Positions 1 through 12,900 of a stretch of 64,000 nt of DNA are shown here, one piece after another. The notes under the pieces were generated by a model. It was not told the DNA's origin. It saw only the letters and a list, made by a program, of their open reading frames with translations, and ran no database searches. The DNA lies in assembly GCA_934045905.1 (NCBI GenBank), contig OW203763.1, positions 35,849,017 to 35,913,016 of the forward strand, given 5' to 3'. Each line of letters opens with the position of its first letter. The stretch's first letter is position 1. The translations under genes were made by a program, and so were the position numbers. This DNA is from Leuctra nigra. Its lineage: Eukaryota; Arthropoda; Insecta; Plecoptera; Leuctridae.

Positions 1-655
1 AATGCATGTTTTCAATCTTGATGAACAAATACTTATTCTTGTCTGACAAAAAGTCGTCAAGGAAGTTTCAAGTCTGATCGAGTGAATCGAAAGCGAAGAA
101 CGCCCTAGGGACAGTTTGATGTCAAAGACTATTGTTATCAGATAAACACAATGTAATCACGATGAGAGGTTGTTGATAACATTGCTCTCTTTGCCATTCT
201 CCATGGATGTCGTCAAAATCAGTTTCTTCCCTCTTCAATGGTGATCGATATTCAATGCGAGATTTTCCTTTGACAATTAACGATTTTGAAAGAACCATAA
301 GCGAGTTTATTAATTATTTTTGTTCTAGTTTTTAAATTAAACGAAATAAATATGAGATTACTGTTTAGATAGTTTGAAGTATAGTGCCCATGATACAATG
401 GTACACTAATCAATGTACTAAGGGCTGGTATTGCCATAAAACTATAATTGATCTTTTAAAATATTTGATGAATATAAAATTATGAAATTGAAGAACGAAA
501 GTTTCACACACGTTAAGAGTCAAAATTCATAAAACGAACTAGCGTATAGTAAATGTTAAAATTGTAAATTATGAAAATATTTCAATCATCCAAAAAAAAT
601 CTTTCAAATTTTATTATTTCACGGCGTTTTACACTGTTCTTCCCCTCGATTACAG
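1..655. other. Intron, 3' part
   Basis: Non-coding, AT-rich sequence upstream of the first visible Dscam exon. It ends in a T-rich tract and the acceptor ACAG. I see no gene, repeat array or transposon terminus in it. Confidence 0.6.
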
Positions 656-923
656 ACGGCAAGTTCCACATGCTGCCAACCGGCGAGCTACTAATCGTCC
701 ATGTCGGTACTGCAGACACCTACCCTAACTACCGATGTCGTGTCGCACACCGACTGAGCGGCGAGACCCTCACTAGTTCCAATGTCGGTCGCGTCACTGT
801 CATAGAGCCAGGTGGCGACACCACCCCCCAGTTCGCTGAGCGATCGCTGAGCGTCGAGGCTCGCCGTGATGAACTCGCCATACTACCCTGCTTGGCCCAA
901 GGTCATCCGCCACCAGAATTCAG
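656..923 (+). CDS. Dscam2: Dscam exon: Ig2 C-half and Ig3 N-half
   Basis: Acceptor AG at 654-655, donor GT at 924-925; enters in phase 1, leaves in phase 2. It encodes the end of Ig2, with the F-strand segment [13 protein letters not shown] typical of Dscam, then the B-strand of Ig3 ([13 protein letters not shown]). The final codon AG|G joins the next exon to give FRW, supplying the Ig3 core tryptophan. Dscam1 splits Ig3 at the same point, where its exon 6 cluster lies. Here I see only one version of this half-domain. Confidence 0.92.
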
Positions 924-3900
924 GTATACCACCTCAACTCAGAGGGAGAAGGGCTGAAGTCCATTTCAATGGTGGTTCATCCTCTGGTTCATCTTATCAT
1001 TTTGCAATCGTGACATGAGTCATTGATTGACATCAGTCAACTAAGAGCTTGCTTGTATAAAGTGTTCAATGCATAAACGAGAAAATGGACTACCGCCCTT
1101 CTACCTCTAAGGTACAGATTTGCGATAATAAGCCAACTTTTTGGGTAAATTTTGTATATATGCATGTTTTGATAGTTTTTGAAAATGAATACTCTGATTG
1201 GTTGAAAAGTCGAAATGTTCCAATCAAGTTGAATATTTACAAAATACCGAATGTGTATCTTATTTTACATTTTTGTAGCATAATCGGTATAGAATGTAAT
1301 GAGTTCGACATTTTAAGGTATAGATCAACCACCTGCATCGACGATTTTACACAATTACACAATTTAAAGCCCACATGATTCTGATAAGATTTTATCATGT
1401 TTTGAATCTCATCTTCAAACTTCATCTTTCCCACTGCTGAAACTTACACTTGGCACAACTAAAATTGATCGTTCAATAAGTCTGATTGACTGAAAAAAGT
1501 TAGATCGCACCATCAGAAGTCAGTCCAAGCGATCTCCTTGTCTCACTCTAGTATGTGACCTCACATTTCGATGATAATAACGAGCTTTGATTGGTTGGGA
1601 CATGACCAGCAGTCTCAAAAGTTGTTCTTCGATCGATTTTTGATTTGCCGAGTGTACATTGTTCAATTATGTTCTAAAATTGGTTAGTAAACATTTCGAT
1701 TGCTAGAATGATGACCTTGACATCTACTGTCAAGCCTTAGCCATTTAGCTAAATTTTGAATACAATTTTAATTACCTGCTGTAAAACAGTAAAATATCTG
1801 TAATGATATTTATGTAAATAAATTGTTTTTATGCGGAGTTTGCTGGATGCTAATCTAATAAATGGCTGGACTCTTTGTTATAATTCTCTAATGCAGTTTA
1901 TCTCTCAGAAATTCAGAATCAACTTTAATTTGAGTGTAAAAGCAATGTTGTCGCGTGAAGTTTGTTTGCGATGTGGCGAGTTGAACCATGTTGAACTGTG
2001 GGAAGTGACAGAGAGCAACGAAAGCGCCTTGTGTACGTAACTTCAATGTTTGTTGATACATGTTCGCCATGTCACATCGGCATGCTTTCAGCTTTCAGTT
2101 TCATTAGATTCTCATGCACTCAAGAGCGCGCAAACACGGGCTCTTTTGATCATCGGATTTTTACGCTCACCACAGTTAGCGCTAATTATTCTGCCAACAC
2201 TATGATTACGCGAGCGAAGCGAGCGTTGGGACTCTTATGCCACTTTCAGCTTTTTTTGTTCTTAAGCCTGACTTACACGGTACAATTTCTTGAACAACTT
2301 GAACAAGTTCGTTCATTTCTTGAACGCACTTTTCATACAATTTTGTGTTTAAACGATGCAACTTCTTGTCACAGAACTTGAGCTCAACTTTTATATCATT
2401 TAGAACAGGGTCTAATTTCCATTCAAGAAATGTGACACAGAAGTGTGGCACAGAAGTGTGGCACAGAAGTGTGGCTGTAGGCGATTATAGGTGTTGTCAA
2501 TTTTCAGACTAATGTGTCGTTATCAATTTTACGGACATTTTATGCGCGTTTGGAAATATTATTGTCCAATTTCTGGGAGGAAATTTAAGATATTTTATCA
2601 AAATGGCTTTGGCGCAAATTTCATTTAGACTCTCTCCAACGTCTGTAGAGCAAAAACTTGCAAACGCATATCAATTCGCATGCAATACGAAGGCTCGCTT
2701 ATCAACGCGTTACACAGAGCGTTTTCCAAGTAGACAGAGCACTAATTACGTCTCCATGACATCCAGGTGGGAGGTCGACGGCAGCGCCCTCGCCGACGAC
2801 GACCGCCGCTACATCTCCGGCGCCCTCCTCATCATCCCCCGTGCTCGTTCCTCCGACTCCGGGCGGTACCAATGTGTCGCCTTCAACACCGCCGGCCGCG
2901 CCCTCCTGGACATCGCCCTCCTGGTGACGTCCCCTCTGTCCGCGCGCATCACGCCGACCCTGCTGACGGTGTCTCTGGGCCAGCCGGCGGCGTTCACGTG
3001 CACCATCGCCGGCCTCCCCGCCACGAACATCGCCTGGATGCGCAACGGACAGTCGCTGACGGTCAGACACGTCGGCATGGCGGGGGAGGTGTTGCGGCTA
3101 CAGTCGGTGACGCGCGACGACCAGGGGATGTATCAGTGTTTTGTCAAGAGTGAGAACGACATGGCGCAGGCGACGGCGGAGCTGCATCTTGGAGGTGAGA
3201 CGGGTGAGATGGTGGTCGGGATTTCTTCACTTTGAAATGTTTCCGTTCATAATCACGTGACGTAAGCAATCACGCGGTTCTTCAAAGTGTTTTTTATTTT
3301 GTCTTCACTCTAATGGAATTTTAAAACATCAGATATTAGCGCACATTTCAAGCTGGCTAGACTATAAACAACTCTATTTTCTTGTCTTCCATCTGCATTT
3401 CAAAACTAAGCATAGGTACAGTAGGTAACAATGAAAATTTTATAATATATAGAAGTATGGTGACCATCAGCCTTTATCTGCATATCAAAGATAGAAGCCG
3501 TCATCGTTTCACTGCAATGCAATTATTGTGGAAGTAATTTCAAGTAGAACGGTTACAAATAATATCGGTTCAACTGCACAAACTCTTTTCCTCATTCGAT
3601 ACTGATTCAATAGAAGATATACAGAGGCATCTCTGAAAAGATATGTCGCAGCAGTGAGATGTCTCGATGAACTTGTTTCCGCAGACACTCCGCCTCACAT
3701 GATCTACAGCTTCATCAAGCAGACGATCCAGCCTGGACCGACGATATCTCTCAAGTGTGTCGCAGGCGGCAATCCCCCGCCACACATCAAGTGGACGCTG
3801 GACGGATTCCCTCTGCCGCAGATAGACAGGTCAGTAACAGTCACTCTTGATACACTCAGTCAGTCACAGTCACTCTTGACACCTTCTCTCAGTCAGACAG

Positions 3901-6900
3901 TCACTCTTGATACACTCAGTCAGTCCCAGTCACTCTTGATACACTCAGTCAGTCCCAGTCACTCTTGATACACTCAGTCACAGTCACTCTTGACACCTTC
4001 TCTCAGTCAGACAGTCACTCTTGATACACTCAGTCAGTCCCAGTCACTCTTAATACACTCAGTCAGTCCCAGTCACTCTTGATACACTCAGTCAGTCCCA
4101 GTCACTCTTAATACACTCAGTCAGTCCCAGTCACTCTTAATACACTCAGTCAGTCCCAGTCACTCTTGATACACTCAGTCAGTCACAGTCACTCTTGATA
4201 CACTCAGTCAGTCACAGTCACTCTTGATACCTTCTCTCAGTCAGACAGTCACTCTTGATACACTCAGTCAGTCCCAGTCACTCTTGATACACTCAGTCAG
4301 TCACAGTCACTCTTGATACCTTCTCTCAGTCAGACAGTCACTCTTGATACACCAAGTCAGTCCCAGTCACTCTTGATACACTCAGTCAGTCACAGTCACT
4401 CTTGATACACTCAGTCAGTCACAGTCACTCTTGACACCTTCTCTCAGTCAGACAGTCACTCTTGATACACTCAGTCAGTCCCAGTCACTCTTGATACACT
4501 CAGTCAGTCCCAGTCACTCTTGATACACTCAGTCACAGTCACTCTTGACACCTTCTCTCAGTCAGACAGTCACTCTTGATACACTCAGTCAGTCCCAGTA
4601 CCTCTTGATACACTCAGTCAGACAGTCACTCTTAATACACTCAGTCAGTCCCAGTCACTCTTGATACACTCAGTCAGTCACAGTCACTCTTGATACCTTC
4701 TCTCAGTCAGACAGTCACTCTTGATACACCAAGTCAGTCCCAGTCACTCTTGATACACTCAGTCAGTCACAGTCACTCTTGATACACTCAGTCAGTCACA
4801 GTCACTCTTGACACCTTCTCTCAGTCAGACAGTCACTCTTGATACACTCAGTCAGTCCCAGTCACTCTTGATACACTCAGTCAGTCCCAGTCACTCTTGA
4901 TACACTCAGTCACAGTCACTCTTGACACCTTCTCTCAGTCAGACAGTCACTCTTGATACACTCAGTCAGTCCCAGTCACTCTTGATACACTCAGTCAGTC
5001 ACAGTCACTCTTGATACACTCAGTCAGTCCCAGTCACTCTTGATACACTCAGTCAGTCACAGTCACTCTTGATACACTCAGTCAGTCACAGTCACTCTTG
5101 ATACCTTCTCTCAGTCAGACAGTCACTCTTGATACACTCAGTCAGTCCCAGTCACTCTTGATACACTCAGTCAGTCACAGTCACTCTTGATACCTTCTCT
5201 CAGTCAGACAGTCACTCTTGATACACTCAGTCAGTCACAGTCACTCTTGATACCTTCTCTCAGTCAGACAGTCACTCTTGATACACTCAGTCAGTCCCAG
5301 TCACTCTTGATACACTCAGTCAGTCACAGTCACTCTTGATACCTTCTCTCAGTCAGACAGTCACTCTTGATACACTCAGTCAGTCCCAGTCACTCTTGAT
5401 ACACTCAGTCAGTCACAGTCACTCTTGATACACTCAGTCAGACACAGTCACTCTTGACACCTTCTCTCAGTCAGACAGTCACTCTTGATACACTCAGTCA
5501 GTCCCAGTCACTCTTGATACACTCAGTCAGTCCCAGTCACTCTTGATACACTCAGTCACAGTCACTCTTAACACCTTCTCTCAGTCAGACAGTCACTCTT
5601 GATACACTCAGTCAGTCCCAGTACCTCTTGATACACTCAGTCAGACAGTCACTCTTAATACACTCAGTCAGTCCCAGTCACTCTTGATACACTCAGTCAG
5701 TCACAGTCACTCTTGATACCTTCTCTCAGTCAGACAGTCACTCTTGATACACTCAGTCAGTCCCAGTCACTCTTGATACACTCAGTCAGTCACAGTCACT
5801 CTTGATACCTTCTCTCAGTCAGACAGTCACTCTTGATACACTCAGTCAGTCCCAGTCACTCTTGATACACTCAGTCAGTCACAGTCACTCTTGATACACT
5901 CAGTCAGACACAGTCACTCTTGACACCTTCTCTCAGTCAGACAGTCACTCTTGATACACTCAGTCAGTCCCAGTCACTCTTGATACACTCAGTCAGTCCC
6001 AGTCACTCTTGATACACTCAGTCACAGTCACTCTTGACACCTTCTCTCAGTCAGACAGTCACTCTTGATACACTCAGTCAGTCCCAGTACCTCTTGATAC
6101 ACTCAGTCAGACAGTCACTCTTAATACACTCAGTCAGTCCCAGTCACTCTTGATACACTCAGTCAGTCACAGTCACTCTTGATACCTTCTCTCAGTCAGA
6201 CAGTCTCTCTTGATACACTCAGTCAGTCCCAGTCACTCTTGATACACTTAGTCTGAGTCACTTTTGATACACTCAGTCAGTCCCAGTCACTCTTGATACA
6301 CTCAGTCAGTCCCAGTCACTCTTGATACACTCAGTCAGTCCCAGTCACTCTTGATACACTCAGTCAGAGTCACTCTTGATACACTCAGTCAGAGTCACTC
6401 TTGATACACTCAGTCACAGTCACTCTTGACACCTTCTCTCAGTCAGACAGTCACTCTTGATACACTCAGTCAGTCCCAGTCACTCTTGATACACTCAGTC
6501 AGAGTCACTCTTGATACACTCAGTCAGAGTCACTCTTGATACACTCAGTCAGAGTCACTCTTGATACACTCAGTCAGTCCAGGTCACTCTTGATACACTC
6601 AGTCAGAGTCACTCTTGATACACTCAGTCACAGTCCCTCTTGATACACTCAAGTCAGTCACAGTCACTCTTGATACACTCATAGTCAGTCAGATTCACTC
6701 TTGATACACTCAGTCAGTAAGTTACAGTCACTCTTGATACACTCAGTCAGTCCAGGTCACTCTTGATACACTCAGTCAGAGTCACTCTTGATACACTCAG
6801 TCACAGTCCCTCTTGATACACTCAAGTCAGTCACAGTCACTCTTGATACACTCAGTCAGTCAGTCACAGTCACTCTTGATACACTCATAGTCAGTCAGAT

Positions 6901-9900
6901 TCACTCTTGATACACTCAGTCAGTCAGTTACAGTCACTCTTGATACACTCAGTCAGTCAGTCACAGTCACTCTTGATACACTCATAGTCAGTCAGATTCA
7001 CTCTTGATACACTCAGTCAGTCAGTTACAGTCACTCTTGATATACTCAGTCAGTCAGTTACAGTCACTCTTGATACACTCAGTCAGTCCCAGTCTCTTGA
7101 TTCCATTGCTTGATTCAGATTCACTCAGTCACTTGCAAGATCTACAGTGGTCGTCCCCTTTCTCAGGGCCAAGTTGCTGATACACCACCCTCTTGACGAC
7201 TACCCTTTTAAACCTTCCCCAGACAGAGACCAGTTGTTGATACACCACCCTCTTGACGACTACCCTTTTAAACCTTCCCCAGACAGAGACCAGTTGCTGA
7301 TACACCACCCTCTTGACGACTACCCTTTTAAACCTTCCCCAGACAGAGACCAGTTGTTGATACACCACCCTCTTGACGACTACCCTTTTAAACCTTCCCC
7401 AGACAGAGACCAGTTGCTGATACACCACCCTCTTGACGACTACCCTGTTCAACATCCCCAGACAGAGGCAAGTTGCTGATACACCACCCTCTTGATGACT
7501 ACCCTGTTCAATATCCCCCAGACAGAGCCAAGTTGCTGATACACCACCCTCTTGACGACTACCCTGTTCAATATCCCCCAGACAGAGTCGTTGCTGATAA
7601 ACCACCCTCTTGACGACTTCCCTTTTCCACATCCCCAGACAGATCCCAGTTGCTGATACACCACCCTCTTGACGAATTCCCTTTTTAACCTTCCCCAGAC
7701 AGAGCCCAGTTGCTGGTACACCAACCTCTTGACGACTACCCTGTTTAACATCCCGAGACAGAGCCAAGTTGCTGATACACCACCCTCTTGATGACTACCC
7801 TGTTCAACATCCCCAGACAGAGCCCAGTTGCTGATACACCACCCTCTTGACGACTACCCTTTTGAACCCCTCCTGAGGCAAGTACGCCCCTCTCAGAGCC
7901 CACACCCTCTTGACGAGCACCCTATAACACCTTCTAACAGCCAACGAAGCATTCGGTGACAGCAACCATCTTCCACACCCTTGCAGATATTCAGCTAGGT
8001 TTAATTTCCACCCTCATGCAGCACAAACTTCTTGTTCCACATGATTTTTGCATGTCACTCTCTTAACGAGATCCTATTTCTCCCTTACCAAATTATACAC
8101 AAAAGACAAACAATTCACTAATGAGTTAATACGCACAGCGAGTCGAATCAATAAGGCGATGTATTCTAATGATGTTGCTCGTGTATTAGTGTGTGTATTT
8201 GTGTTGAAGGGTGCTGATCGGCCAGTACGTGCCTGTCTACGGTGACGTCATCAGCCATGTGAACATCACGAATGTCCGCGTGGAAGATGACGGCATGTAC
8301 GAGTGCATAGCGACCAACAGGGTGGGAGAGATCAGCCATAGAGCCATGATGTTGCTCGTGTATTATTGTGTGTGTATTTGTGTTGAAGGGTGCTGATCGG
8401 CCAGTACGTGCCTGTCTACGGTGACGTCATCAGCCATGTGAACATCACGAATGTCCGAGTGGAAGATGGCGGCATGTACGAGTGCATAGCGACCAACAGG
8501 GTGGGAGAGATCAGTCATAGAGCTGTGCTCAACGTATACGGTAGGTGCCTACACAGAAGATCATTTCTATTGATAAGTCATGTTCTAGTAAAATGCCGGT
8601 AGTATCGCACAGTTCAAAGCGGTTTTTCAATTTGACTTCACCCTATCAGAAATTTAAAAAATTAGATATTAGCAATTATTTGGCATTATTGAGTAATTTA
8701 AGCGTTAAAGGGTTGTTAATATCTGTTTTCTTAAAATTTTGTTAGTGTGAAGAAAAATTTCAAATAAACGCTTTTTAGAACCATGCAGTGCGTTTCCCAT
8801 TCGCTTACAGGCCTTTTGGTGAACTAAAAGTATTGTAATCTTACAATGAAATCGCTTTTTGTGTAATGCGTTGATGAGCGAGCACCAAATGTGCAACACC
8901 TTGAACCGAATTTACGTTGCATACAGGAAACATAAAAACAATCAATTTATAGTTAATGCGTTATTGTAGCAACTTTCATGCAGCATGTTAAAGGCTGCTA
9001 ACAGCAATCTAAAAACTTCGGATAAAAATAAAACTGCACCTAATTTAAGATTTTAGATTTTAGACACCAAAACATACCTACTTAAAATCTCAATAACTCT
9101 AGTACAGTCAAAACATATAAACAAAACACAACAGAGAAAACGCTTCAGAGTATCATCGCTCTCAACGCAAGCTTAATAATTCAACAGACTAATTTATTAT
9201 TCTTAAAATGAATTTAATAATAATTTTCAATTTTTAAATGAAAATACTGGTGAAAATACATACATTTACTTATATTAATAATACATTAATAATAAATAAT
9301 CTGTCCATTCTAGCATGTCATTTTGGTTTTACAATAATTGTCTTAGTTCTTACTATATCTAAGAAGTAAAATACAATGTAAAAACGCGTGAAAAAGCATC
9401 AAATTCAATGAAGTTACCCACACTATTTTTTTCAGAGCTGTGTGCCCCAGACCCGCTTTTCCTGGGGTCCCTCCCCCCCCCCCCCCCCCCCCCCCACCCC
9501 CGGCAATGCAATGGCCGAGTGATAAGTGCATTATCAACATCTGCATGTACTCGCACATAACAGATTTTTTGAATTTTCATCATCAAGTCACCGATCGACG
9601 AACTAAACTAAAAACTCATTATAAAAACCGTAATATCCAAATACACTCATTCATAAGAAATTTGCATAAGAAATAATTTCCCACACCTTTAAGATAGTAA
9701 TTAAAACTAACCAAAACATAATAATTGTATTGTACTTAGTAGATAAGTACGTATAGTCAACCTGATCGCTTCCGAGTTTGGTTTGAATTGGAGTGGATCG
9801 AGCGGGAATGCAGTATCTTATGGGAAAACATTATCCATTCATGTAATTGATTCCAGGCCCTCCACATGTTCGGTCCATGGGGGAGGTATCTGCCGTCGCT

Positions 9901-12900
9901 GGAGAGAATCTGCATGTATCTTGTCCTGTAGCTGGATATCCCATCGAGAGCATCAAGTGGTACAGAGGTAAGTTGCAAACTGCTAGCAACTATTCTCGCT
10001 ACTGGTGATCATATTGAGAAAGCTGAATGGTGGATACTAAGTCAAATGTGTCAAATATGTGGACTATTTTAGGAAATAATATAATGTTGATAATTGTCAT
10101 TGTTGGCCTGTTGGGCCATTTTGTTAGCACGATTCAGAATAGCTGTCATATCTGTGGTTTTGTTGATATGTTGATAATATTAATGGTTTTATGGCATTGT
10201 GGGCAGTGTTGTGACTTATCTAGATAAAATTATCTAGATAATTATCTAGATAATTATTTTTTATCTTTATCTTTATCTAGATAAATAATTTTCATGTTAT
10301 CTTTATCTTTATCTAGATAAAAAAAATCGTTATCTTTTGTTTTTATCTAGATAAAAAATATTTATCTATTTTAATTTTAAAATACCATGTAATGTAAATC
10401 CCCATAAAAAACACTCCGTGTAAAAATACCAGCTAAGTCTCTTCAACTATAAAAAAATAGAAGAAATCTAAAAATTCAGCACTGAAAAATAGTGATATCA
10501 AAAAATGGGCCAAGTCAAAACTTAATTTTAAAAACCAAAATATACTTGGCGCATCGTGTATATTATAGAAGTGCCAAAAATCATTGTGCCTAAATATATA
10601 TAATATACCTATAATGCCTTAAAAAGTGATGGCCAAGTATATTTTGGTTTTTAAAATTAAGTTTTGACTTGGCCCATTTTTTGATATCACTACTTTTCAG
10701 TGCTGAATTTTTAGATTTCTTCTATTTTTTTATAGTTGAAGAGACTTGGCTGGTATTTTTACACGGAGTGTTTTTTATGGGGATATCACTCCTTTTTTAG
10801 ATTATTCTCACAACGTGTAACACTTATCGGGGCAACAATGACTAAATTCTTTAAAAATAATAAGCAATCCGATTTGGTAACTAAGAAAAGTTGCGTTTGG
10901 TACTAAATAATGCTATTAATGATAGTACATGAAGTATAGCGAAAGCTTCGATCGAATCGGTTCAGCCGTTTTTGAGATATGGCATCTTTTCCGGTTTTCA
11001 AAATGGCGGCTGAAATAACTGCCACCTAGAATTTATTTATATAAATGATATGCATCATTATAAGCCTTCTAAATATGTAGTTATTCTAGTAAAAGATTAT
11101 GAAAGTCTGATTCTTCATTATTAACGTCATTTCCGGTTTCAGTTATAGTAGATTTCTACTTCAACTATTGATATTCCATATATATGACCGTTTGAATCAT
11201 TTGGCGCTGTTTCAATCCGATCGGTCTAGCCGTTTTTGAGATATGACGTCACTTCCGGTTTCAAAATGGCGGCTTCCGGTTGGTTTTATAAAAAGGCACC
11301 TCAGACGCCAAAAGTGCTTATGTGGTAAAAATTTCAGATCGATCGGCTCAGCCGTTTAGGCTGCGGTGGTGACAGCGGTGTTTGTTTCCTGACATCTGAA
11401 TCAAGCTCGAAATTAAGATATTTCGCAACAATGTGATATTTTTCAATTTTGAGATCCAGTAGGCCGAAAATGCTATGTTGTTGCTTACAGTAAAAGTGGT
11501 TGGTCTGCTCCTCAGTTTATATAGTCTTTTACGGTATGTTGAGTGACTGTGAGTGTACGGTACGACTTGGCTGGGTGGAGCGACTGCTCCACTAGATTAG
11601 AATTCATAATACCGGGTGGCGCAAAAAATAATCACCCTGATTGAGACGGTTTTATATCGAAACTATTTTAGATAGGATATTGACATTTGTACACATACCT
11701 AATAGAAAACATACCAAAATGTAATATGTGAAAGTTTCAAAAACATTACTATTGTAGGAAAAAAATTACAGCTGTTCAAATTTTGTTGCCAAAATATTGA
11801 TTATACGGAGCTCTAATAGCGCGCGTCCAGAAAACTTCCAATGGCCGGGATGCTGTTTCTCAAAACTACGTAAGATATCAAGCTGAAAATTTCAAATTAA
11901 ATTCAAAATAGATTAAGATCGATTGTGTAAAAATTTCAATCAATATCAATTTATGTAACGAAAGTTATTGTATCTTGAAGTTGAGTATGAAAACAGAATA
12001 GTGGGGGAAAAATCACTTTTATAACGTGTGTAAAATTTAGAAATAATCTACATTATTCTGATTTTACGCTCAACTTCAAGATCACATAACTTTCGTTCAA
12101 TTTATTTAAATTGATTGACATTTGTACACAATTGATCTTATATTTTCGATATATTTTGAAATTTTCAGCTAGATATCGTACGTAGTTTTGAAGAAACAGC
12201 GTCCCGGCCATTGGAAGTTTTCTGGACGCGAGCTATTTGAGCTCCGTATAATTAATTTTTTGACAACCAAAATTTGAACAGCTGTAACTTTTTTCCTACT
12301 ATAGAAATGTTTTTGAAACTTGCACATATTACATTTTGGTATGTTTTCTAATATGTGTACAAATTTCAGAATCCTATTTATAATAGTTTTGACTTCTCAA
12401 TCAGGGTGATTTTTTTTTGCGCAACCCGGTATATTAAGGAAAGAAGCTTAACTTAATATTATGTCTTACATTCTATTTACTTACTTAGGTACCTCATCGT
12501 TCCTACCAAAAATACTGTATCCTATCCGCCAATACTTTTCAAAACATTTGTTAGAAAATAATGTTATAATGAAATCTGCGATAGATAATGAGGCATATGC
12601 GACGTTTCCAAATTTACGCATTCGAAAATTAAAATTATAATCCCGTATAATAGAAATAGTCCCTTCCCTTTTAGTAAATTTTAATCACAGGCAGTAGGAA
12701 CATCAATAATCTGGTTAGATATGCCTATAAAGTAAATGTTTATAGATACCTTATTATAATACCTATGTAAAATGAAATTAGACGAGATTTTAGAAAATTA
12801 TCTTTTATCTTTTAATATTTATCTAGATATTTTTTTTTTATCTTTATCTATTATCTAGATAATTTTTTAAACAATTATCTATTATCTTATCTAGATAAAT

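Noticed and set aside
2702..3153. Arg- and Pro-rich ORFs overlapping the Ig3/Ig4 exon in other frames
   Set aside because: GC-rich shadows of a real exon with conserved Ig residues in the chosen frame.
7129..7767. 212-codon minus-strand and 110-codon plus-strand ORFs
   Set aside because: Products of the 60-bp minisatellite with no unique flanking coding sequence.
3836..7870. CRISPR-like regular repeats
   Set aside because: Units are contiguous, with no unique spacers, in a eukaryotic intron: minisatellites.
8210..8361. Use of the first Ig5 C-half copy as an alternative exon
   Set aside because: It has no donor and reads into a stop; more likely a duplication remnant than a mutually exclusive exon.
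9343..9676. Poly-Gly and poly-Pro ORFs
   Set aside because: Created by the poly-C tract at 9471-9495.
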